Source: Gracilibacillus boraciitolerans JCM 21714 (lineage in GTDB: Bacteria; Bacillota; Bacilli; Bacillales; Amphibacillaceae). From it: DNA of 36,840 bases. Under the pieces are notes generated by a model. That model did no database searches, had not been told where the DNA came from, and worked only from the letters and a program-made list of their open reading frames with translations. Shown piece by piece: positions 1 to 7,937 of this stretch. The stretch spans positions 1-36,840 of the forward strand of contig NZ_BAVS01000032.1 of NCBI RefSeq assembly GCF_000521485.1, given 5' to 3'. The stretch's first letter is position 1; each line of letters begins with the position of its first letter. The position numbers and the translations under genes were made by a program.

Positions 1-695
1 AAACGAAAGCAATCAAAGAAAAGGCAGACAAACTACCAATTATCATTCCTCTTGTCGTGTACCATGGGGGGGAACATAGGTGGAACCTTCGAACAACTTT
101 AGGAGAATGGATCTTTGGATATGATCAACTTCCGGCAGAAGTACACAAATATATACCAAATTTTGAATATTTCTTACATGACTTAACACAATATAAAGAA
201 GAAGATCGGAAAATGAATGCGATGCTGAAAATCATTCAACTGATGTTTCGCGATGTATTTACACATGACCATGACGCTATGATTACATCGATTCTTCAAG
301 GGTTACACTATCTGCACGAATTGGAAGACCAACAGACTGCTAGCACCTTTTTTGAAACGTGGATGAGGTATTTGCTTTACGCTGCAAATACACTTACCGA
401 AACCGATATCCATGATATAATAGACCATGTAGAAAAAACATTTCCGGAAGGGAGCGATATCGTAATGACCTTGGCAGAGCGCTTGGAACAAAAAGGTAAG
501 GAAGAAGGAAAAAAGGAAGGTGCAACTAACGCCCTGGTAAAAACTTCCGTTCGATTAATTGAAAAATATATAGCGCCAGTTCCTAACGATATAGTTCAAC
601 AATTAAAGCAACAAGATATTTCAACTCTAGAAACCATTATCGAAAATGTATATGAACATAAAACCTTAGAAGAAATAAAGCAGTATTTGAAATAA
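1..695 (+). CDS. Rpn-family recombination-promoting nuclease / putative transposase (5' end outside window)
   Basis: The reading frame is open from the first bases of the window, so the gene begins upstream. What is visible starts with the hydrophobic strand PIIIPLVVYHG followed closely by a Trp, the hallmark of the Rpn/Transposase_31 family of PD-(D/E)XK nucleases. The Lys/Glu-rich stretch around KGKEEGKKEG and the C-terminal amphipathic helices are also typical. These proteins are thought to promote RecA-independent recombination and are often found near mobile DNA. The catalytic acidic residues would lie in the missing N-terminal part. The family normally has three residues between the YHG glycine and the Trp. 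Here there are four, because a G7 tract (66-72) encodes Gly-Gly. A strong terminator follows directly. Confidence 0.8.
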   Translation, partial: TKAIKEKADKLPIIIPLVVYHGGEHRWNLRTTLGEWIFGYDQLPAEVHKYIPNFEYFLHDLTQYKEEDRKMNAMLKIIQLMFRDVFTHDHDAMITSILQGLHYLHELEDQQTASTFFETWMRYLLYAANTLTETDIHDIIDHVEKTFPEGSDIVMTLAERLEQKGKEEGKKEGATNALVKTSVRLIEKYIAPVPNDIVQQLKQQDISTLETIIENVYEHKTLEEIKQYLK

Positions 696-712
696 ATGGA
701 ACAAGAAAGGGT

Positions 713-743
713 AAGCATGAATCATCTCGATTCATGCTTTTTT
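713..743 (+). terminator. Intrinsic terminator of the Rpn gene
   Basis: A perfect 11-bp stem (AAGCATGAATC pairing with GATTCATGCTT) around a 5-nt loop is followed by a run of six T. It begins 18 nt after the stop codon. Confidence 0.9.
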
Positions 744-746
744 CTA

Positions 747-778
747 CGGGACGCGGGGGGGACAGGCTCTGCGTCCCG
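747..778. repeat. Hairpin repeat with G7 in the loop
   Basis: Arms CGGGACGC and GCGTCCCG pair over 8 bp around a 16-nt loop that starts with seven G. From memory, similar GGGAC-type hairpins with a GGGGACAGG core are scattered between genes in Bacillaceae. The core here carries seven G instead of four. Function unknown. Confidence 0.6.
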
Positions 779-860
779 GTCTGAGCTTGGGTGATAGGAA
801 GTTTACCGCTTATCCAGTGAACAGCCCCGCAATTCCCGCCAAACTCCCTTTTCTTTCTCT

Positions 861-887
861 GGAGAGCCACGGGGGGGCACGCTCTCT
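861..887. repeat. Second hairpin with G7 in the loop
   Basis: GAGAGC (862-867) pairs with GCTCTC (881-886), with a possible G-T closing pair outside. The loop holds CAC-G7-CAC. The stretch from the first hairpin to about 970 holds no convincing gene. Confidence 0.4.
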
Positions 888-973
888 ATCCCATTTTCTA
901 GGAGAATTCATAGTTTCTGAAGAAGTTTTTTATCACCAGGCGTTTTCATTTCCAAATACTATACAAGACTGAA

Positions 974-1423
974 CTAATATAATGTTCGCTGTTTCACTTG
1001 TTCACTTAACAACAAATTATTTTCATCAATTGCTTTGCCATTTAAAAGGATTTCATCTATTCGAGTAGTTCAATTGGTGGCGAGTTCAAGAGTAGGTTCC
1101 AATAGCACAATTTTTGTTCGATTTGATCGACAATGGGAGTAAGTAGCGCAATTCTGATTGGATGACGTTGCTCATCCAAGTGATATACTCAAATAGGGCA
1201 TCAGCTAAAATAATAGCTTCAATTATCCATCCCGTACGTTTCTGGATCTTGGTAACGATTGTCGAATTGGTCTAATAATAATAGCGTACCAAACATTATA
1301 GTAAAGCCTAATACGATAAATACAATGACAATTGAAATACTATAGATCAATAATTTTTTCCAACCTAAATTTTTCAAATTTTTTATCAAAATTATCACCT
1401 TTATCTAAAAAATCTTTTACCAT
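974..1423 (-). pseudogene. Decayed small membrane-protein gene
   Basis: An ATG at 1421-1423 is preceded by a good GGAGGTG site (1434-1440). The frame gives MVKDFLDKGDNFDKKFEKF and stops after 27 codons. In the next frame a typical membrane helix follows (SISIVIVFIVLGFTIMFGTL, then LLLLDQFDNRYQDPETYG). Further on, protein-like stretches appear in changing frames (HPIRIALLTPIVDQIEQK and, at the end, LLNGKAIDENNLLLSEQVK). The pieces look like one protein of about 150 residues, an N-terminally anchored membrane protein, broken by several frameshifts. An alternative is a separate 59-residue membrane protein with a GTG start at 1398 and a stop at 1219. I do not recognise the family. Confidence 0.4.
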
Positions 1424-1476
1424 ATTATAACAACACCTCCATTATAATAGCTACAACAATCTTCGAGTTTCTAAAT

Positions 1477-1506
1477 AAAAAAAGTTTGGATCATCGAAAT
1501 CCAAAC
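1477..1506 (-). terminator. Terminator of the coiled-coil gene
   Basis: On the minus strand GTTTGGAT pairs with ATCCAAAC (8 bp, 7-nt loop) and is followed by seven T. It lies 10 nt after the stop codon of the gene at 1517-1930. Confidence 0.85.
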
Positions 1507-1516
1507 AGTGTCCTAT

Positions 1517-1930
1517 CTATATACTTAATTCCTTAACCGTAATGGCTTGAGACCGTTTATTCAGTTTACAATCCTTGAAATCTTCTTCTTTTACTATATC
1601 AATCTTTATTGCTGCTTCCAGTTTTTCAGTGTCTGGTTGTTTTACCTGTAAGATAAAGTCTTCTAAATTTAATTCCTCTAATTTCTGTACTGTCTTTTCT
1701 TCATCGTAGCTAATGGAAGAACGAATGGTACGCTGTGCTTTATATTTGCCTCTTTTCACTTCCCCTTTCTGCTCATTCCTAAAGGTTACATCCAGATAGT
1801 TGTGAATTTGCTTTTTAATCTGATTCATTTCCTTCTCTAATTCTCTTTTTTGAAGGTTTAAATCATAGTATTTCTTTAACATGTCTTCAGAAACTTCAGA
1901 AGACTTTTCCAACTCTGTTGCCTTTGACAT
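1517..1930 (-). CDS. Hypothetical coiled-coil protein, 137 aa
   Basis: This is a soluble, charged protein without signal peptide or membrane segment. Residues about 15-50 form a probable coiled coil (LKKYYDLNLQKRELEKEMNQ and on). A basic middle (KRGKYKAQRTIRSS) and an acidic helical C-terminus with KLEELNLEDFILQVKQPDTE follow. The layout recalls small phage or mobile-element proteins that carry a helical hairpin, but I do not recognise the family and assign no function. The start is supported by a G-rich ribosome binding site (a G6 run, 1937-1942) 6 nt upstream. The gene stands alone and ends in its own terminator. Confidence 0.65.
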   Translation of the reverse strand: MSKATELEKSSEVSEDMLKKYYDLNLQKRELEKEMNQIKKQIHNYLDVTFRNEQKGEVKRGKYKAQRTIRSSISYDEEKTVQKLEELNLEDFILQVKQPDTEKLEAAIKIDIVKEEDFKDCKLNKRSQAITVKELSI

Positions 1931-2090
1931 ACATATCCCCCCAGTCAGTTATGATTAATTCATTTATATGAAACTGGAGCAGATTTATGTCTTTGTCATT
2001 ATTTTTACTACAGGTAATTCCAGGATAGTCTGAATTACTACAAACCAGAAAATGCATAAGAAGTTTTTTGAATAAATCCTTAAATTATTC

Positions 2091-2124
2091 TAAAAAAGAT
2101 CATACTTATCAACATGTATGATCT
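2091..2124 (-). terminator. Minus-strand terminator downstream of the epimerase gene
   Basis: A 9-bp perfect stem (AGATCATAC with GTATGATCT, 10-nt loop) is followed on the minus strand by six T. It lies about 200 nt beyond the epimerase stop codon. The rest of 1931-2321 is AT-rich and shows no gene. Confidence 0.7.
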
Positions 2125-2321
2125 CTAATGTTATTAATCTTTAGCTAATTGTTGAAAGACAAAGAGATTAAATAGGTGCTTTTACAAATTAACTGCACAT
2201 TTTTCAACCCCTATGTTTTAGAAATAATAAAAAAATATCAGGTTAACCCTATTTAACAAACCTTTGAAATCAGCTTACCACTCGCCAATAGGCTTTTTCG
2301 GTCTTCCCTAATTTACCTTTG

Positions 2322-3338
2322 CTATTTAATGCTTGCCAAAAATGTCTCATAAGAATCAATCGCAAAATCCATTTTTTCGTTTAATTGTTCATCAACGGTT
2401 TGCAGTTCCGGATTATTTCTAAAATAGTTGATCGATTGACGAATTCCTGTTTCGAAATTTGTCGTTGCCATGTACGTTGGAACAAACGTCTTAATCTTAT
2501 GGTTATCGACAACAAAACTATTGCTTGCATCTCCATATAATGGTCCCTTGAATGCAGGCATAAACAGGGAGATACATTCTGTGGTCATATGAATGGGCTT
2601 AGGCTCAACGCCTACCGCATCACCTATCACATCAAGGTACTGATTCCATGTTTTCACTTCATCAGACGTTATATGAAAAGCATGACCAATCGTCTGCATA
2701 TTTCCAAATAGTCCAACTAATCCTTTTGCAAAATCACTGTTGTGGGTAATGGTCCATAAGGAAGTTCCGTCCCCCCCAGGTACGATTATTTTTTTACCCT
2801 TTTCTATGCGATCGACCAGTGTCCATGGATGTGCACCACTTGAGACCGCAAAGGGAATAGTCGTGTCACCATATGTGTGAGACGGCCGGACGATGGTGAT
2901 AGGAAAGGAATGGTCACGGTATTCCTTCATCAACCGCTCCTCACTTGCAATCTTATTTATAGCATAATCCCAGACTGGATTGTTCTGCGGGGGGGTCGAT
3001 TCATCCAATTTGTAAAAGGCAGGGGGGCTTTGATACGTAGCAACTGTGCTAATAAAAATATATTGATTCGTCTTTCTGCTAAAATAGGCGATATCCCGCT
3101 CTATATCTTTAGGAGAAAAATTAATCCAATTAACGACAACATCGAAGTGCTTATCTTTTAATAGCGCTTTCATTTCTTCACGATTATTGATATCTACGTG
3201 AATCATGGTAGCTTTTTTTGGTACAGATGCATCTCTTTTTCCACGGGTAAGCAAATAAAGATCGATTCCTTGTTCCACTGCCAGTTTCGTAGCAGCACTG
3301 CTTATAAGGCCTGTACCACCAATAAATAGTACTTTCAT
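2322..3338 (-). CDS. NAD-dependent epimerase/dehydratase family protein (extended SDR)
   Basis: The N-terminus MKVLFIGGTGLIS is the Rossmann dinucleotide-binding motif of extended short-chain dehydrogenases. A later YxxxK (WDYAINKIASEE) supplies the catalytic Tyr and Lys. Further family motifs are IVRPSHTYGD and the LWTITHNSDFAKGLVGLFGN region. These enzymes act on nucleotide sugars or related substrates in the cytoplasm; the substrate cannot be read here. I chose the start at 3338 because AAGGAAG lies 8 nt upstream; an ATG three codons earlier is too close to it. Two G/C7 tracts (2771-2777, 2989-2995) each add a residue. VPGGDGTSLW would normally be VPGDGTSLW, and STPPQNNP would normally have one Pro. 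The gene appears monocistronic. Confidence 0.85.
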   Translation of the reverse strand: MKVLFIGGTGLISSAATKLAVEQGIDLYLLTRGKRDASVPKKATMIHVDINNREEMKALLKDKHFDVVVNWINFSPKDIERDIAYFSRKTNQYIFISTVATYQSPPAFYKLDESTPPQNNPVWDYAINKIASEERLMKEYRDHSFPITIVRPSHTYGDTTIPFAVSSGAHPWTLVDRIEKGKKIIVPGGDGTSLWTITHNSDFAKGLVGLFGNMQTIGHAFHITSDEVKTWNQYLDVIGDAVGVEPKPIHMTTECISLFMPAFKGPLYGDASNSFVVDNHKIKTFVPTYMATTNFETGIRQSINYFRNNPELQTVDEQLNEKMDFAIDSYETFLASIK

Positions 3339-3504
3339 GTCATACACTTCCTTTTGTAAATCAGATTTACTCTCATTTTAACATAATGAAGCAGTCAACC
3401 ACTGTGCAAAAGGAAATTGTTGTCAGTTCAACTTCGCTTTTAACAGATTTTAGTTATAATAAATTGCACTACCCACTTTAGAAGCTGTGTTCTATAATAA
3501 GTAG

Positions 3505-3534
3505 TTGACATTTATCGTCATTTGTGAGATTATA
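3505..3534 (+). promoter_or_regulatory. Probable sigma-A promoter of the cvfB leader
   Basis: A perfect TTGACA (3505-3510) is followed 17-18 nt later by GATTAT/ATTATA. Transcription would start near 3541, about 315 nt ahead of the cvfB start codon, leaving a long leader. Confidence 0.6.
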
Positions 3535-3607
3535 TTTAAGTTAACAAAAACGAAGTAACAAATAAGTGTATCTGGCATTCTACGTAAGTTTTTTTGAAGA
3601 TGCTTAT

Positions 3608-3826
3608 TCACACTGGCGCGGCTGAGGGGGGGTCGCAAGGACGTAAGAGTAGGTAGGGCTTACGTTGCTTAAGTTAGAAAATACCCAGTGGAACATGTAC
3701 CGCGGTTAAGCGAAATTCCATTAATGAAATTTCCCACCCGAATTTATCGGGATATTAATAAATCTTATGTGTTACTTTATAAATCAAAGGGGGGGTACTC
3801 TTATAGAAAGAGTGCCCCTTTTCCAA
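3608..3826 (+). ncRNA. Candidate structured leader RNA / attenuator upstream of cvfB
   Basis: The untranslated region has several stem candidates: CACTGG (3611-3616) with CCAGTG (3685-3690), ACGTAAG (3641-3647) with CTTACGT (3659-3665), GCTTAA (3667-3672) with TTAAGC (3706-3711), CGCGG (3617-3621) with CCGCG (3700-3704), and a CCCGA/TCGGG hairpin near 3738-3752. Some of these pairings cross or compete. It ends in an intrinsic terminator 34 nt before cvfB, so it is either a small RNA with its own terminator or a leader that controls read-through. An ACCGCG element recalls T-boxes, but the rest of the T-box consensus is missing. I match it to no known riboswitch class. Confidence 0.4.
3786..3822 (+). 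terminator. Intrinsic terminator just before cvfB, with mismatched G7/C4 arms
   Basis: The stem is AAA-G7-T-ACTCTT against AAGAGT-G-CCCC-TTT, followed by T. Four of the seven G pair perfectly with the four C; the other three have no partner and would bulge out. It sits 34 nt upstream of the cvfB ATG. Confidence 0.75.
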
Positions 3827-3856
3827 TACATATAACGTAAGAAAGAAGGTTTTAAC

Positions 3857-4711
3857 ATGAATAATCAAATAGGTACGATCCAAACTCTTGAGGTTCTACG
3901 CAAAATTGATACTGGTTATGTTTTAGAAGACGACATTCTCTTGCACAATAATGAAACGGACACTGAACTTGAAGCGGAACAATCTGTTAAGGTATTTATT
4001 TATCAGGATAAAAAAGGACAAACTGTTGCAACGACACAATTACCAGCTATTCAAATCGATAGATACGGCTGGGCGGAAGTTGTGGAAGTCTTACCACACT
4101 TAGGTGCATTTGTTAACATTGGTACCACCAAAGAAATCCTCGTATCCAAAGATGATCTACCATTGTTTGAAAACGTCTGGCCAATGATAGGCGATAAACT
4201 GTATGTTTCATTAGGAAAGGATCGAAAAGGACGCCTTCTCGCACTCCCTGCAACAGAAATAGTTTTTGAAAGAGAATTATTCGAACCAGCACCAGATGAT
4301 TTATTAAACGCAAACATCAGTGGCCGCATCTATGATACAGACAGAGAAGGTTCTGCATGTATAACAGAAGAAGGATATCGTGGGTTTATCCATCACACCG
4401 AACGAAAAGAAGAACCACGTTTAGGCGAACTAGTGAAAGGTCGCGTAATTGATGTGAAAGAGGATGGCTCAATTAATATATCACTAAGACCATTAAAAAA
4501 ATACAGTATGGGTGAAGATGCTGACATGATATTGGCAAGATTAGAGGAAAGCAATGGTGTTATCCCATTTTCAGATAAAAGTGACCCTGAAGATATCCGT
4601 GACACGTTTAAGATCAGTAAAGCAGCATTCAAACGTGCACTTGGTAAATTAATGAAGGAAAGAAAAGTTGAACAGCGTGACGGTAAGACGTATTTGGTTT
4701 CTAAACAATAA
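3857..4711 (+). CDS. cvfB: CvfB/YitL-like S1-domain RNA-binding protein
   Basis: The 284-residue protein matches the CvfB family in length and order. An N-terminal OB/S1-like region comes first, then an S1 repeat around residues 70-130 (YGWAEVVEVLPHLGAFVNIG), a further S1 domain around 150-215 (GYRGFIHHTERKEEPRLGELVKGRV ending SLRPLKK) and a C-terminal winged helix (ISKAAFKRALGKLMKERKVE). S. aureus CvfB binds RNA and affects virulence-factor expression; B. subtilis YitL is the homologue. The start has AGAAAGAAGG about 7 nt upstream. The gene follows a long leader with a terminator, which suggests control at the RNA level. No G7 tract falls in this gene. Confidence 0.9.
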   Translation: MNNQIGTIQTLEVLRKIDTGYVLEDDILLHNNETDTELEAEQSVKVFIYQDKKGQTVATTQLPAIQIDRYGWAEVVEVLPHLGAFVNIGTTKEILVSKDDLPLFENVWPMIGDKLYVSLGKDRKGRLLALPATEIVFERELFEPAPDDLLNANISGRIYDTDREGSACITEEGYRGFIHHTERKEEPRLGELVKGRVIDVKEDGSINISLRPLKKYSMGEDADMILARLEESNGVIPFSDKSDPEDIRDTFKISKAAFKRALGKLMKERKVEQRDGKTYLVSKQ

Positions 4712-4746
4712 ATATTCATTCAAAATTCGCTGATCAAAGTGGGAAA

Positions 4747-4926
4747 TTAAGACGGAAAAATATTTTTCAGATCCAGGCATAAACCATCTAGGATGTTAAA
4801 TGTAATTTCTCCTGTCTCTGTTTTCATATCATGTTGTTCATACATTTTTTCATCTAATGCTTCACTGTTTTCGCGAATTTGAAAGTACTCATCTACTGAA
4901 ATTGATTCCTTTAGATATTTATCCAT
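4747..4926 (-). CDS. Small hypothetical protein, 59 aa
   Basis: An acidic soluble protein (MDKYLKESISVDEYFQIREN...) with no recognised domain. I chose the ATG at 4926 because GGGAGGGAG lies about 8 nt upstream; an in-frame start six codons earlier would overlap that site. The gene is convergent with cvfB. Between it and the hydrolase gene (4945-5268) lie an 18-bp palindrome and a terminator. Confidence 0.5.
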   Translation of the reverse strand: MDKYLKESISVDEYFQIRENSEALDEKMYEQHDMKTETGEITFNILDGLCLDLKNIFPS

Positions 4927-5084
4927 TTTAGTACTCCCTCCCAAAATGGTTAGCTTTATTATACCATGATTTGCTTCAGCTTAGAGAAAAATGAAGAGGA
5001 TGTTTCTTAACTTAACTGCTACTATTATCTATCTCAATCTTGCAGTATCTAAGGAACTAGTTTTTTTAAAAAATAAAATATATA

Positions 5085-5102
5085 TTTACACTTAAGTGTA
5101 AA
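5085..5102. promoter_or_regulatory. Perfect 18-bp palindrome, candidate operator
   Basis: TTTACACTTAAGTGTAAA is fully self-complementary. Such dyads are typical sites for small dimeric repressors (ArsR, MarR or TetR type). It lies about 160 nt upstream of the small gene at 4747-4926. No repressor gene of those families is visible nearby. Confidence 0.4.
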
Positions 5103-5148
5103 CTGAACTATCATAGCGAAATTTACTAACCAACCGTATTGATGTTTT

Positions 5149-5190
5149 AAAAGGAGCTCAGAGCTAAGATCAATTAACTATGAGCTCCTC
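5149..5190 (-). terminator. Terminator of the alpha/beta hydrolase gene
   Basis: On the minus strand GGAGCTCA pairs with TGAGCTCC around a loop of about 20 nt and is followed by TTTT. The position downstream of the hydrolase stop codon fits. Confidence 0.7.
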
Positions 5191-5268
5191 TTTGTACCTT
5201 CTTCAGTTTCGATGCAAGCTGGTTTCTATGATAAAAGGTCTACTTTAGTCATAATCATGGCAGTTATT

Positions 5269-6141
5269 TCACTGATTGGTCTCAAGGTTACTATCGAGAA
5301 ATTTCCTCATTAAATGGCCAATCTCAGAAGCATGTGTTTCCAGTGCAAAATGTCCGGTATCGAGCAGGTGAATTTCAGCCGATGGAATGTCTTGTCGATA
5401 AGCCTCTGCACCTGCTGGCAGAAATGCAGGATCATTCTTACCCCAGACGGCAAGAAACGGCGGTTGGTACTCCCGGAAATAAGATTGGAAGTCAGGGTAA
5501 CACTTGATATTCGATTTATAATCCAAAATTAAATCAAGTTGGATCTCTTCTGCACCAGGGCGAGCCATATATGCAATATCCAATGTATATCCATCCGGAG
5601 ATACATCGCTGACATCGGTACCGTGGAGATACTGAAAGTTACGAATGGTTTCTGGAGCAAGAGATTCTTTGCATGCTTCACGATTTTCTGTTGTTGGAGT
5701 GTGCCAGTAAGCTTCCCATGGTCCCCCCCACTCATCACTAAAACCTTCCTTATACGCATTTCCGTTCTGGCTGATAATAGCTGTAATCCGTTCTGGTTGA
5801 GCTACAGCCAATCGATAGCCTACTGGAGCACCATAATCAAAAACGTACAATGCATAACGATTCAGACCGATGACATCAGTGAAACGCTTTATAACACCAG
5901 ATAGATTTTCGAATGTGTATTGAAAATTTTCACGTGGCGGTGCAACTGTATTACCAAAACCCGGAAGATCAGGTGCAATTACATGATAGTGGGCTGCAAG
6001 TTCGGGTATAAGTTCGCGAAACATGTGACTCGACGTTGGGAATCCATGTAGTAATAGGATGACGGGTGCATCCTTTGGTCCAGCCTCTCGGTAAAATACA
6101 TTGGTATTGTCGACCTTCTGATAACAATAACTTATTTTCAT
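5269..6141 (-). CDS. Alpha/beta-fold hydrolase, haloalkane-dehalogenase/epoxide-hydrolase type
   Basis: The 290-residue protein shows the oxyanion motif HGFPTSSHMFR, the nucleophile elbow VFDYGAPVGYRLA with Asp as nucleophile, an acid in VWGKNDPAF, and the catalytic His in LDTGHFALETH. An Asp rather than Ser nucleophile points to haloalkane dehalogenases or epoxide hydrolases rather than esterases; the substrate cannot be told. The start follows an AGGAGCT site. It is transcribed divergently from the CGNR regulator gene 127 nt away, which may control it. A C7 tract (5723-5729) makes WGGP where relatives have W-x-P with one residue. Confidence 0.85.
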   Translation of the reverse strand: MKISYCYQKVDNTNVFYREAGPKDAPVILLLHGFPTSSHMFRELIPELAAHYHVIAPDLPGFGNTVAPPRENFQYTFENLSGVIKRFTDVIGLNRYALYVFDYGAPVGYRLAVAQPERITAIISQNGNAYKEGFSDEWGGPWEAYWHTPTTENREACKESLAPETIRNFQYLHGTDVSDVSPDGYTLDIAYMARPGAEEIQLDLILDYKSNIKCYPDFQSYFREYQPPFLAVWGKNDPAFLPAGAEAYRQDIPSAEIHLLDTGHFALETHASEIGHLMRKFLDSNLETNQ

Positions 6142-6268
6142 TTTTCATAGCTCCTTTAAATTTTAATAAGCAAAATTGTATTTCACTTATTATAATAACA
6201 GAATTTTCTACTATGTCAATTGCGTTTTAGCATATTATGTTTTATGATAATATGGGGGGGTGATTTTT

Positions 6269-6853
6269 ATGATTAATGATTTTACAAACGTTGGTAACCA
6301 TCCAGCTCTTAACTTTTTGAACACACGGTTAATAAAGAAAGATCAACGTATTGAACTGCTTGAATCATTTACAGATATAGAGTGTTGGCTGGACGCTTTT
6401 GGGGTATTGCCCTATATGGAAGATCTGACAAATTTAAGTGACCAAGATAAATCGATACTCGTTACGGAGGTACTTGATGTTCGCAGCAAACTCGAGGAAA
6501 TGGTAGATCACCTCATGGTGGGACAGTTGCCAAACCATTTATGGGTAGAATATATGAATGATAAACTTCGACAGAATGCCGGGTACGATCGGTTAATAAT
6601 TAACGAAAATAAAGTGAGTATAGTTCGCAGTTATTCAGCAAGAAATCTGGTGGGTTATTTTGCAGATCAGACGTTACGACTGCTTAATGACGTAGAACAC
6701 TCCCGAATTAAAAAGTGCAGCAGTACTAATTGCATTATGTATTTCTATGACAGCAGCCGCAACATGTCCAGGCGATGGTGCGATGTTAGTCAATGTGGGA
6801 ATCGCGCAAATGCAAGTAAACATTATCATCGAAATAAAGGAACCAATACATGA
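6269..6853 (+). CDS. CGNR zinc-finger (ABATE-domain) transcriptional regulator
   Basis: An N-terminal ABATE-like domain (NHPALNFLNTRL near the start) is followed by a C-terminal zf-CGNR motif. This has CX4C in KKCSSTNC, then FYDSSRNMSRRWC and a second CX4C in CDVSQCGNR, ending KHYHR. The family is regarded as putative DNA-binding regulators. I start at the ATG at 6269 because the G7 run (6254-6260) 8 nt upstream serves as ribosome binding site; an upstream GTG at 6260 lies inside that site. The divergent neighbour is an alpha/beta hydrolase, a common pairing of regulator and target. The 6854-7028 stretch downstream holds no gene. Confidence 0.85.
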   Translation: MINDFTNVGNHPALNFLNTRLIKKDQRIELLESFTDIECWLDAFGVLPYMEDLTNLSDQDKSILVTEVLDVRSKLEEMVDHLMVGQLPNHLWVEYMNDKLRQNAGYDRLIINENKVSIVRSYSARNLVGYFADQTLRLLNDVEHSRIKKCSSTNCIMYFYDSSRNMSRRWCDVSQCGNRANASKHYHRNKGTNT

Positions 6854-7028
6854 TCATAAAATAACAATCTACTTTTGTATGACAGAAAGTGTAATTTTAA
6901 TAGCCAACTGAAACACAAAGTGTACAGATGACATATGATTTCAAGTATATAAGCCTTGGACAGATCCATCTAAAAATGGAAATTATTCCGTAGTTGTTGT
7001 GTGCGGAGTAGCAAATGAGTTTTATGAG

Positions 7029-7768
7029 TTATTTTTCTGCAGCTATCATTAAAAACATCGGTCTTCTCAGTTCATTTACTAGAGTCGGATCTTTTACGAG
7101 CATTTGCTCGGAAGGTTTCGACTCCTTTATTTCCTTTATTGAAAAACCTGAATGAATTAGCGTATTGATATAAGTAGCCAACGTCCTATGATACTTCACT
7201 ACATTTTCAGTTAGAAATGTGGTATTCCGCTCCCCCCCTCTGAATGATAGTGATCCAACGGCCAGTGAAGCGGATTTTCTTCCATATCATAATACCAATC
7301 CTGCTCACTGCGAGCGGTAAATATCGGATGCTCCACAGAAAATACAAAGTTCCCCCCCTTTGGAGCAAGATATTTGTAGACTTTTTCACAAAGCGAATCA
7401 AAGTTCTGGATATAGTGAAAGGCTAATGAACTGAAAACGAGATCAAATTGCTCCACTTCAAAATCTATTTCCTCTATCGGCAGCTTGATATAAGTTATGG
7501 CGTTATCCTCAGTCATCCTGTTTGCCTTTTCAAGCATTTTATTTGATATGTCTACGCCTGTTACAGACGCTGCTCCATTTTCGCGCACATATCTGCAGTG
7601 CCAGCCAAAGCCACAGCCTAAATCCAGCACATGCTTATCTTCTAAATCCGGAAGCATCTCTTTTAACGCATACCATTCACCTGCTGCTTCTAACCCCCCC
7701 TTAGCTGACCGTGGCATATTTTCATATGCTGAAAAAAAGTGAGGGTCATCATACTTGTTTTGTTTCAT
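7029..7768 (-). pseudogene. Class I SAM-dependent methyltransferase, frameshifted at a C7 (G7) tract
   Basis: The N-terminal three quarters are normal. They carry RSAKGGLEAAGEW, motif I VLDLGCGFGWHCRY, GVDISNKML, and the post-motif SVEHPIFTA. After HYHSEG the frame runs out within nine codons. The next frame continues perfectly from 7231 to a stop at 7029 (NTTFLTENVVKYHRTLATY through FLMIAAEK). Reading five instead of seven G at 7232-7238 gives one intact protein of 245 residues with EGERNTTF at the join. Two other tracts (7352-7358, 7694-7700) each add a Gly. The ATG overlaps the stop of a gene fragment upstream (ATGA), so it was once translationally coupled. Confidence 0.8.
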
Positions 7769-7848
7769 GACGATATTACCTCCCGTAAATGCTGATAAAA
7801 TTCTTCCACTTTATCGATGTCAAAAATATGAAATACTGGAATAACCAT
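7765..7848 (-). pseudogene. Fragment of an upstream coupled gene
   Basis: The frame MVIPVFHIFDIDKVEEFYQH runs into a TGA that overlaps the methyltransferase ATG. The sequence resembles the beta-alpha start of glyoxalase/bleomycin-resistance folds, but only about 27-40 residues exist before the divergent VOC gene's promoter region. Probably a truncated remnant whose ribosome binding site context still serves the methyltransferase. Confidence 0.3.
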
Positions 7849-7937
7849 GATCGCATCCCATTCACAATTTCCTGCTAACTGCAGGATCTATAGCTACATG
7901 TTATAATCATTATATCAGAACCAGTAGGAGATGCATT

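Noticed and set aside
787-972. Open frame of 61 codons between the two G7 hairpins
   Set aside because: No ribosome binding site, composition dominated by repeat DNA; treated as non-coding.
3690-3712. ACCGCG near a TGGAAC, suggesting a T-box
   Set aside because: The conserved AGGGTGG-ACCGCG block and stem I motifs are missing and the downstream gene is not an aminoacyl-tRNA synthetase or amino-acid gene.
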